Source: Thalassocella blandensis
GTDB lineage: Bacteria > Pseudomonadota > Gammaproteobacteria > Pseudomonadales > Cellvibrionaceae
Direction: 5' to 3'
Assembly: GCA_902141825.1 (NCBI GenBank)
Contig: CABFPG010000007.1
Coordinates: 124,001-188,000, forward strand
Length of the DNA: 64,000 bases
Shown: positions 6,466 to 13,803 of the stretch, piece after piece
Position numbering within the stretch: the stretch's first letter is position 1
How the letters are laid out: each line of letters starts with the position of its first letter
Program-made: the position numbers and the translations under genes
The notes under the pieces: model-generated
Seen by the model: the letters and a program-made list of their open reading frames with translations, nothing else
Databases searched by the model: none
What the model was told of the DNA's origin: nothing

Positions 6466-9441
6466 TTAGAGTGAAGCAAACCAATGAGGGTATTGCTCTT
6501 TTAATATGGGCAGGTACGTTCGGCTGATGGGTAATGTGGTGTCGGCCACTTCCAACTCGTATTTGTATTTGGTTTTTTTCAATACTTTGGCTACACGCTT
6601 GGGGTTCACCAAATAAGAGCGGTGTATCTGTAATAGTGCATCATCATCAAAATATTGTTTAATGGTGCGCAATCGACTGGACAGTACTTGATTGTTTTTT
6701 CGCCCCATAAAATACACTGTGGTATATCCCTGATCCGCCTGTACGTAGTTGATACGATCGCGGTTTTTGGCCACTTCGTACAATTCGGAAAGCAGCACAG
6801 GTTCTTTTACCATTTCCTTCAAGGTCTGCCGAACAAGTTGGATCTGATTCACCAGGACACTGAAATATCGCACATCTGTTTTTGACAGCGCCTCGTCTGA
6901 CTGAATCTCAAAATGTAATTCTCCTGCAGCATAATCGGTTTGATGAGGCGCGTTGCTCTGCTCCTTGCTGCGCTCGGAGTGACCGTCACTGGCGTCAACC
7001 ATCACCACTAATTGCTCGCCTTGAAATATCGAAAACTTGAGCGGTTTACCAATACTCACGGCAAAGTAGCGACAGGCACGCTCCAGCAGTTTAGACATGT
7101 CTGCCGTGCCTTCTTCAGCATTGAATTTCTGCAGGAAATCCAGGTAGGCGGTTTCATCGATAACAGCGGCTGTATGCTCAACAGCAGTATGTTCCTCACG
7201 CTCCCTGTCCAGAGGCTGAGGCGACTCCGTGGTTTTAGCAGCAGGCACCTGCGGTATTGTGCGGCCAGTGAATGCGCTGATAGTTTTTTCAGGCGCTGTT
7301 GCCGGTGCTAACGACGCAAGTTGATGCCCAAGCGTTGTCGAACCGGCATTTTGAACTCGCGTGATATGAAAACTGAAACACACCTGACCGGAAATACTGT
7401 GCTGTAAATCCACCCCTAACTGATGCGCCATGCGGTATATATCTTTTAGACGTAAAAAATCCTGCTGGCGAAAACTGCTGATGTTCTGCTGCTGATTCTG
7501 AATAAGAAACCCCACGCACGTCGCTTGTTTGTCGACCATCTGAATGTGTATGCAATCTTCATCACCAGTGTTTTCCAAAATGAGATACACAATGGCTAAT
7601 AACATTTGAATGAGATAACTGTCATCAACGAATAAGGTGGCCTGGCTCTGAATGTCGAGCTTGAAGTTTTTGTCGCTGACGGAGGGATGGGCATTTAACA
7701 GTGTTTGCAGATGATGGGAAATTTCCGTCACATGAACATTACGCATTTCAGAGTGACGTGGTGTGACACCCAGTTTGGTTTCGTGCAGTAAAAAAGACAC
7801 GGGTTTAAGTAAACTGGCCACCTGGGCATTAATTTGCGGAAGCGCTTCCATGTTTAATTTATCAGCCTGCTGCTGATGAACCGTCCACAACTGACGCAGC
7901 TGTATGAGCGACCATTCCATTTGCTGAAGATTATAGGTCATATGTTCAAAGCGCTGAGATTCCCGCAATTCATTGCGTGTTTGACGATGTTGGCGATAGG
8001 TTAAGGTGCCTAACAGTAACGCGATAAATACGACGATGGATGCGCTGATTACGATAACTTTTTGGTGGCGTTGTATGGCATCACTGGTATCGAGCCACAG
8101 CGCATCCAGAGGATAATAATGCCGGTAAATGCGGGCCAGAAAGGAATTGCCATGAAAACTATCGTTGTGCAGCGAGCGCAGGCCAATGCCCGCAAGTCCC
8201 ACCTGCTCGATGTACCCCATTTTTTCGGCAAGCGCCCGCTCGCTTTCAAAACTGAGAAAGTGACCGTTAAAACGATCCGAAGAAAACAGATATGAGGCTT
8301 TCGCCTCTTCATCCCAAAACTCCCCATAGCCGGGCATTTCACGGAACTGCTGCAAGTGGTCTCGATTGTAGATTCCCTGAATTTGATTCTCATCCGTTTC
8401 CCAGGAGCCCCAGCTGACTGCATCGGCCTTACTGTGCAACCCCCGCATACCAAAGGTCTGCAGGTCTTGCCAACCTTGTGCATAAGGCGCAACATTAATG
8501 ACCAGTTTACTTGCAGGCACCTTGGCGTGTTCCATCAGCGCTTGCACCAATCCCGCGACACTGCCTGGATTCGGCGATTCTGCATTGAGGTACAGCGGGG
8601 AAATATGGTCTGTCACATCACTCCAGCGACCATTGAATTGGCTGCTGTCAACGTGAATAAAATCCAGGTAATCCACCGCAGCGGCATACGCCTCGTAATG
8701 AGCATCCGTCACGTAATCAACACTGGCAGTCAATAAGTAATGCTGACCGGTTTCGACTTCCAACTGGTCAAACGCATAGCGCAATGCCTGAATCAGCAAA
8801 AGGAAATTTTGCGGATCTTCAGGGCGTGCGCTGTCTTCAACAGCATCATCTTCTACAGGGAAAAGCCAATAAATATCGATCCCGTTAAACTGATACCGCT
8901 GCATCGTATCCTGAATGGATGCCACGGCGGCGGCTCGCAGACTTTCGTCATTCGCCACACGGGAAAAATAGGTGGAACGATCCCAGTCACCAATGGCCAA
9001 CAGGGTTTTTAGATGAGGGTAGCGCTGTTTGGCTCGCACCAGAGCTTGAAAATTTCCCGCAAAATTCTGGCTGCTCATATTGTCTTGCGGTGACTGAAAA
9101 TAAATATCGGCTACGGGCTGGCCGAGGGCGACTTTTCCGTCCGGTGTCAGCTCCGCACTCTCGTAGACCAGGTGAGTCATACGCTCAAGCGCAAGATCAT
9201 CGATATGAATATTCGGACCGAACACTGCCCACTGTTCGTAGTAACCGACCAGCAGATGATGGTGATGAAGATCACGCGTGCTCGGCACATAGGGCTTGAT
9301 TGCGTCGTCTTCTGTGGCCGACGGCTCCGCGGCCAGTAAAGGTTCTTCGTGGGACTGGGATGCGTCTACTCTGTTTTCTTGCGCATTGATTGCGCCTATC
9401 CACATGCCAGCAACGAGACAGATAAACTTAATGCGTGTCAC
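6466..9441 (-). CDS. Membrane one-component regulator: GH18-like sensor, degenerate kinase core, LytTR DNA-binding domain
   Basis: The product is 991 residues, with a GTG start supported by TAGGCGAT upstream. Order: signal peptide 1-20; periplasmic GH18 (chitinase-like) TIM barrel about 62-440; transmembrane helix 461-481; coiled region and degenerate HisKA/HATPase-like segment about 490-695; a GAF-like segment 760-880; LytTR DNA-binding domain 895-985 with the typical HRSYLVNP motif at 940-947. In active GH18 enzymes the motif reads DGxDxDWE; here it is N186-G-I-D-I-Y191-W-L193, so the catalytic Glu and two Asp are gone, and the domain probably binds rather than cuts sugar. The kinase-like part lacks a convincing phospho-His and ATP-binding Asn. 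It probably senses a chito-oligosaccharide or similar glycan and binds DNA from the membrane, as ChiS of Vibrio does with a different architecture. Confidence 0.85.
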   Translation of the reverse strand: MTRIKFICLVAGMWIGAINAQENRVDASQSHEEPLLAAEPSATEDDAIKPYVPSTRDLHHHHLLVGYYEQWAVFGPNIHIDDLALERMTHLVYESAELTPDGKVALGQPVADIYFQSPQDNMSSQNFAGNFQALVRAKQRYPHLKTLLAIGDWDRSTYFSRVANDESLRAAAVASIQDTMQRYQFNGIDIYWLFPVEDDAVEDSARPEDPQNFLLLIQALRYAFDQLEVETGQHYLLTASVDYVTDAHYEAYAAAVDYLDFIHVDSSQFNGRWSDVTDHISPLYLNAESPNPGSVAGLVQALMEHAKVPASKLVINVAPYAQGWQDLQTFGMRGLHSKADAVSWGSWETDENQIQGIYNRDHLQQFREMPGYGEFWDEEAKASYLFSSDRFNGHFLSFESERALAEKMGYIEQVGLAGIGLRSLHNDSFHGNSFLARIYRHYYPLDALWLDTSDAIQRHQKVIVISASIVVFIALLLGTLTYRQHRQTRNELRESQRFEHMTYNLQQMEWSLIQLRQLWTVHQQQADKLNMEALPQINAQVASLLKPVSFLLHETKLGVTPRHSEMRNVHVTEISHHLQTLLNAHPSVSDKNFKLDIQSQATLFVDDSYLIQMLLAIVYLILENTGDEDCIHIQMVDKQATCVGFLIQNQQQNISSFRQQDFLRLKDIYRMAHQLGVDLQHSISGQVCFSFHITRVQNAGSTTLGHQLASLAPATAPEKTISAFTGRTIPQVPAAKTTESPQPLDREREEHTAVEHTAAVIDETAYLDFLQKFNAEEGTADMSKLLERACRYFAVSIGKPLKFSIFQGEQLVVMVDASDGHSERSKEQSNAPHQTDYAAGELHFEIQSDEALSKTDVRYFSVLVNQIQLVRQTLKEMVKEPVLLSELYEVAKNRDRINYVQADQGYTTVYFMGRKNNQVLSSRLRTIKQYFDDDALLQIHRSYLVNPKRVAKVLKKTKYKYELEVADTTLPISRTYLPILKEQYPHWFASL

Positions 9442-9670
9442 ATCGCCTACCGATTAACAATTATTGATTTTAGCTGGGGCAATACGTGTTGGGTTTACAC
9501 CTTACCGAGGGACGATCCAGCCTGCTTGTTCCGGGTATGAAGCTTCGAGCAATTTATTCGTTATTTCGCAGTATGAAAACTGCGATGTATGCGTTGACCT
9601 ATTGTTATTTTTTTGCGTTGCGGGTTTTCTTAGGTCTTATAATTTTACGGTGTGTGGGTTTGTACTTATT

Positions 9671-9698
9671 CATGCATACATTTACATGCGTACATTGC
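9671..9698. repeat. Tandem duplication, 2 x 14 bp (diverged)
   Basis: CATGCATACATTTA at 9671-9684 is followed by CATGCGTACATTGC at 9685-9698; 11 of 14 positions match. It lies in non-coding DNA. Confidence 0.6.
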
Positions 9699-9898
9699 CC
9701 TCGGTTGACAAAGATTTTCGCTATGTTTTAGTCATTGATTTTTAGTTGCGAAAAACTCTGCCGTTTCTTGTTTTACCTTTTTATAAATATTGCCTGAGTG
9801 TGTCTTTCGTGTCTCGTGTCTGAAATTGCTTAGTGTTTGTGGTTAAAATTTAACGGCATTGCATCAAACGCTACAGGCTGTTTTATTCAAATACACTC

Positions 9899-9926
9899 CA
9901 TTCACACCACTGCATTCACACCCATT
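9899..9926. repeat. Tandem duplication, 2 x 14 bp
   Basis: CATTCACACCACTG at 9899-9912 is followed by CATTCACACCCATT at 9913-9926; the first 10 bases are identical. It lies in non-coding DNA. Confidence 0.6.
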
Positions 9927-10044
9927 AAGCGTGGAAGTGTAACCACCTCGCATCTTTATGCAAGCGAAAACGTCACATCCATAATGGTCATAAAAGTCGT
10001 GAATAGATTAAGACAGAAAGCCAGGGCTGGCAAAACGCGCCCGG

Positions 10045-10686
10045 TCAGCTGCGCGTCTCATCATTCGTCAATAAGTGTTGGAGTTTTTGCAGCAGCACTT
10101 CATTGTCAAAAGGTTTGGACATGACAGCATCGGCTTTTTTATCCAAGGCCTGTTGCATGTATGTATCCCCCAAAGCCGACAGCACCAGAATTTTACTCCC
10201 CTGCCGATCTCGCAATGCATCCAGCACGGCAAATCCGTCCATTTTCGGCATGTTCAGATCCAGTGTAATGAGCGCCGGTTGATGTTTTTCATACATGCGT
10301 CCCGCTTCAAAGCCGTCGTGAGCAAACAGGACTTGCATTCCCGCAGAGCGCAATACCCGACCGATGGCTTTGGCCATGGAGACGTCGTCATCAACAACCA
10401 GCGCCTGTATTTTCGTCTTAGTATCTTGTACTGCCTGCAGTGGTGGTTCTGCCTCTGACTGATCGAGATCTGGCGGTAAAGGTAAACCATTAAGTTGCAT
10501 GAAACTGCAGAGATCTTGTCGCGAAATGCGGTTATCTTTTCTTGTCCCGGGTAACTGGTGCGCAGGCAAACGCCCCTGCTTGATCCAGTTAATAACCGTG
10601 CGCAAGGTCACACCGCAGTAATTGGCGACTTCACCAGTCGTAAAATACGGTTTTACGGGTTTATCCACCACGCTGTTTTTCGCCAT
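10045..10686 (-). CDS. Response regulator with N-terminal excisionase/MerR-type HTH
   Basis: The product is 213 residues. Residues 14-64 are a small winged-helix of the excisionase/MerR type (FTTGEVANYCGVTLRTVINW followed by a basic wing ending in ISRQDL). After a linker rich in Glu/Pro/Gln, residues 93-210 are a receiver domain: acidic pocket Asp99-Asp101, phospho-acceptor Asp143 in LITLDLNMP, the conserved Ser in ILVLSAL, and Lys in SKPF. DNA-binding domain before receiver is the reverse of the common OmpR/NarL order. It probably regulates transcription in response to phosphorylation. The closest kinase gene is at 12712, on the other strand; pairing is a guess from proximity. Confidence 0.88.
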   Translation of the reverse strand: MAKNSVVDKPVKPYFTTGEVANYCGVTLRTVINWIKQGRLPAHQLPGTRKDNRISRQDLCSFMQLNGLPLPPDLDQSEAEPPLQAVQDTKTKIQALVVDDDVSMAKAIGRVLRSAGMQVLFAHDGFEAGRMYEKHQPALITLDLNMPKMDGFAVLDALRDRQGSKILVLSALGDTYMQQALDKKADAVMSKPFDNEVLLQKLQHLLTNDETRS

Positions 10687-11095
10687 TGACTGTCCACATT
10701 CAGGTTGCGTTCGTATTTATCGCCCTTCAACAGCAGTTGCTGAGCGGGCATTTGTTAGTTTGTATCGCCAGGCTGCATTTTCGATGCTGATGATGCCCAT
10801 CCTGTATTGAGTTTAGCTAATCGACAATAGCGCAATCTCACGTCTTTGCCCAATTTCCACAGATTTTATCTCTTTTACCGGGGGCACCGGCACCTTGGTT
10901 TTCCGTTTTGGCCAGTGAAGAAATTAACCATAAAGGATATGTCCTCCAGCGCCACATAGAACAAATAACATCCAATTCGTGGAATTCTATAGCAAATCTG
11001 TATTTCGTTTCTCAGCTAACTTCATGATATACATATATTACACGTTATTCACGTTATTCATTTAATATAAGTTACAACCTTAGGAAGGCTGTCAC
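10687..11095. other. Divergent promoter region
   Basis: About 410 bases between the divergent HTH-REC and REC/HD-GYP genes. It holds a 9-base tandem duplication (CACGTTATT twice, 11041-11058) and, at its right end, a strong ribosome site AGGAAGG seven bases before the ATG at 11096. No gene is supportable. Confidence 0.5.
11041..11058. repeat. Tandem duplication, 2 x 9 bp
   Basis: CACGTTATT occurs twice without a gap at 11041-11049 and 11050-11058, about 40 bases upstream of the REC/HD-GYP start codon. Confidence 0.6.
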
Positions 11096-12412
11096 ATGAA
11101 TCCAGCAACATCAGAACAACCACGGATATTGTTCGTCGACGATGAAATTCCGGTCTTGAAGTCACTGCACCGCCTGGCTCGCTCCAAATCATGGAATGCC
11201 AGCGTCGTCACCTCGGGCGATGAAGGGCTGGAAGCACTGTCGCAGGACGAGTTCGATATTGTTGTCAGTGATATGCGTATGCCCGGCATGGACGGCGCAG
11301 AATTTCTCACCCGCGTTAAAGAGCAGCACCCCAATACCATCCGAATCCTTCTCACAGGATACTCAGACATTCATACCCTGGAAGTGGCTATCAATGAGGC
11401 AAGTATTTTTAATTACTTGACCAAGCCCTGGGATGATTTGATGTTAAACGAAATTGTCGACCGCGCTTATACCTATCTGGAGAGTGAACGCGAACGCAAA
11501 CGTTTAGAAGAATTAACGCGCATGCAAAACCGTAAACTCGGCAAACTTGCCGTTTCTCTGGATAAGGAGGTGAAAGAACGCACTATTGAAATTGAACAGG
11601 CTTTAACTTTGCTCCAAGGTGTTCACCAGAACACCACGGCCAAATTTCTCGAGTCTCTCAATGTGTTGTCACAGGTGACAGACTGGAAAGAAGGCAATGA
11701 TGTTGGTCACAATCGATTTGTGGTCACGCACGCGGAAAGGCTCGCTCGCGTCCTGGGTATGAGCAGCATTGATGTAGAAAATACCCGTATTGCTGCGTCT
11801 TTACACCGCATTGGTAATCTGGGACTGCCCGATGAACTGCGGGATAAACCCCGCTATGCCCTTACATCCGGTGAACGTAAACTTTACCGGGAAGTGCCGG
11901 TTTGGGGTGACCTGGCGTTGGCGAATGCCCCGAGCCTGCAAGAAGTAGCCAAAATTATTCGCCATCACCAAGAGTGGGTAAACGGCAACGGCTTCCCGGA
12001 CAGACTGATCGACAGAGAAATCCCTCTCGCGTCTAAAATCATTCATCTGCTGAGTGATTTTTATGACGTCATGAACGGGCGTATGGAGGCCCATGTACAT
12101 GGCGTTGAAGGCGCGAAACGTTACATCAAAGAATGGATGGGTAAAAAATACGACACCAAAGTTGTCGAAGCCTTCTCGCAAATAGAGTGTGATATTGAAG
12201 AGCCTGTCAAAACCTGCCTGGAGGTAAAAACTGAAGAACTTCATGTGGGCATGATCCTCGCGGCCAACATCGTTACAGCCAATGGCATGCTGCTATTGGC
12301 CAAAGGTTCTGTCATCAACAGCAGCCATATCAGCACCCTACGCGCCTATGAAAGACGTCTCAAAGAACGCTTTGCGATTTCTATTCGGGCGGAAGAGCCT
12401 GCTCTTCACTAA
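11096..12412 (+). CDS. Response regulator with degenerate HD-GYP output domain
   Basis: The product is 438 residues. Residues 8-125 are a receiver with acidic DDE near residues 15-17, phospho-acceptor Asp59 in VVSDMRMPGMDG, the Thr of LLTGYSD and the Lys of TKPW. A coiled coil at about 135-185 leads into an HD-GYP fold at about 200-345. Relatives of the RpfG type hydrolyse cyclic di-GMP using a two- or three-metal site; here the signature HD is HR (ASLHRIGNLGLPD), HHE is HHQ, and GYP is GFP. Loss of the metal-binding Asp suggests weak or no phosphodiesterase activity and a binding or signalling role instead. A C-terminal about 70-residue extension follows. The adjacent histidine kinase at 12712 is on the same strand and a likely partner. 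Confidence 0.88.
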   Translation: MNPATSEQPRILFVDDEIPVLKSLHRLARSKSWNASVVTSGDEGLEALSQDEFDIVVSDMRMPGMDGAEFLTRVKEQHPNTIRILLTGYSDIHTLEVAINEASIFNYLTKPWDDLMLNEIVDRAYTYLESERERKRLEELTRMQNRKLGKLAVSLDKEVKERTIEIEQALTLLQGVHQNTTAKFLESLNVLSQVTDWKEGNDVGHNRFVVTHAERLARVLGMSSIDVENTRIAASLHRIGNLGLPDELRDKPRYALTSGERKLYREVPVWGDLALANAPSLQEVAKIIRHHQEWVNGNGFPDRLIDREIPLASKIIHLLSDFYDVMNGRMEAHVHGVEGAKRYIKEWMGKKYDTKVVEAFSQIECDIEEPVKTCLEVKTEELHVGMILAANIVTANGMLLLAKGSVINSSHISTLRAYERRLKERFAISIRAEEPALH

Positions 12413-12711
12413 CCGCCTGTATGCCTAACTGGGTGAGGACAAGATGCGCTCTATGGATGTTAACTTCTCTGGAGTCTCGCGGCAGAACTTCCACCGTGGT
12501 TCCCGAGGGGATGTTTTTCGCGACTGCTTTTTGTGGCTGCTTTTTATGGCTATTTCCTCAAGGCTATTCCATAGCGCTATGTCTATACTAGAGTTATGGT
12601 TATTTTCGGCATCATCACAATCGGCTTTCACCGCAGATGTGGCACAGGTTTATGGCCACCGCGGGATACACCACTGTGCCCGGCCGATTCCCATCTGCCC
12701 TGCGCCTGATC
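12413..12711. other. Intergenic stretch before the histidine kinase
   Basis: About 300 bases. A plus-strand frame covering part of it (12444-12719) has no family features. The kinase frame itself is open back to 12637 but that extension does not resemble the family, so this region is treated as leader or promoter. Confidence 0.4.
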
Positions 12712-13644
12712 ATGAGTAATATCGACTATAAAGCCGCGTATTTGCGCCAGAAACAGGCGCGCGAAGTTGCCGAGCAATTGCTTGAAAACCGCTCGACGGA
12801 ACTGTACGACGTCAACCAGTCTTTAGTGCTTGCTTACACACAGCTGCGCGATCAGAAATCGCAATTGATTCATCAGGAAAAACTCGCGTCCATCGGTCAG
12901 CTCTCAGCGGGTGTCGCGCACGAAATTAACAATCCGACCGGGTATGTCAAAAGTAACCTTTCCACTTTGCAGCAATATATGACGGCGGTGAAACAGGTGA
13001 TAGCCGGCTCAGAACAGCTAATCCGCCAACACGCCAGCGAAGATGCAATCCAAGCACTGGATGAACTGCAACAGCAGCACGATATTGCTTATGTATTAGA
13101 GGACCTCGATGATCTGGTGGTGGAATCTATCGACGGCGTTGCACGTATTGAAGATATTGTTAAAAGCCTGAAAAATTTTGCTCGGCCAGACCAGGACGAA
13201 GCGGTTGTGTTTGATGTAAATGAGTGCATCGAAAATACGCTGAAGCTTGTGGCAAACGAGATCAAATACAAAGCGGAAATCGACATGAAGCTTTCGCCCC
13301 TGCGCGATATTCAAGGCCAACCCGGAAGCCTGAGTCAGGTTTTTCTGAATATCTTAGTCAACGCCGCACAAGCGATTGACGAGCAAGGCAAAATTACCAT
13401 CTCGAGTGAGCTGCGAAATGATGAAGTCATCGTGCAGATTGAAGACAACGGTTGCGGCATTGAAGAAAAGAATCTGCCGCGAATTTACGACCCGTTTTTT
13501 ACAACTAAAGATATTGGTGTAGGCACAGGCCTGGGCCTGTCCGTATCGCACGGTATTATCAGCAAACACGGGGGAAGAATAATCGCCAGCAGCACGCCGG
13601 GCGAAGGGAGTATTTTTACTATTTATCTGCCGGTATATCAGTAA
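12712..13644 (+). CDS. Soluble sensor histidine kinase
   Basis: The product is 310 residues. A short coiled N-terminus leads to the dimerisation helix with phospho-acceptor His70 in GVAHEINNPTGYV, followed by a long second helix and the HATPase domain (about 185-308) with N box ILVNAAQA, G1 DNGCGIEE, F box DPFFTTK and G2 GTGLGLSV. All catalytic boxes are intact, so an active kinase is expected. There is no membrane segment and no separate sensor domain, so the input must come by protein contact, possibly through the N-terminal coil. The start at 12712 (MSNIDYKAAY) is preferred because the N-terminal 'Lys/Arg/Glu-rich, LLENRS-ELY' pattern begins there, although no strong ribosome site precedes it. 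It is downstream of, and probably works with, the REC/HD-GYP gene. Confidence 0.88.
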   Translation: MSNIDYKAAYLRQKQAREVAEQLLENRSTELYDVNQSLVLAYTQLRDQKSQLIHQEKLASIGQLSAGVAHEINNPTGYVKSNLSTLQQYMTAVKQVIAGSEQLIRQHASEDAIQALDELQQQHDIAYVLEDLDDLVVESIDGVARIEDIVKSLKNFARPDQDEAVVFDVNECIENTLKLVANEIKYKAEIDMKLSPLRDIQGQPGSLSQVFLNILVNAAQAIDEQGKITISSELRNDEVIVQIEDNGCGIEEKNLPRIYDPFFTTKDIGVGTGLGLSVSHGIISKHGGRIIASSTPGEGSIFTIYLPVYQ

Positions 13645-13734
13645 TACGACAGCCCGATTACATTCTGCAAAAGCGACTCCATGTCTCGTTCACGTCAGAC
13701 AAACACAGACGTAGCTAACTCCTCAAAGATTCAC

Positions 13735-13772
13735 AAAAAAACACCGCAGCGGCAACGCATGCGGTGTTTTTT
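13735..13772. terminator. Bidirectional Rho-independent terminator
   Basis: ACACCGCA at 13741-13748 pairs with TGCGGTGT at 13760-13767 around an 11-base loop. A run of A precedes the stem (13735-13741) and a run of T follows it (13767-13772), so it works in both directions. It lies between the converging kinase gene (+) and the PLC-like gene (-), as expected. Confidence 0.9.
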
Positions 13773-13803
13773 AACCTAAGGGTTTTACAATCTTGTATAA
13801 ACC

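Larger units (their letters stand above)
9442..10044. other. Intergenic region with two short tandem duplications
   Basis: About 600 bases between two genes on the minus strand. No frame here looks coding. It should contain the promoter of the GH18/LytTR gene at its left end. Two separate 14-base tandem duplications are visible (9671-9698 and 9899-9926). Confidence 0.5.

Noticed and set aside
11096-12412. Active cyclic di-GMP phosphodiesterase.
   Set aside because: The HD pair is HR, HHE is HHQ and GYP is GFP, so activity is not supported.
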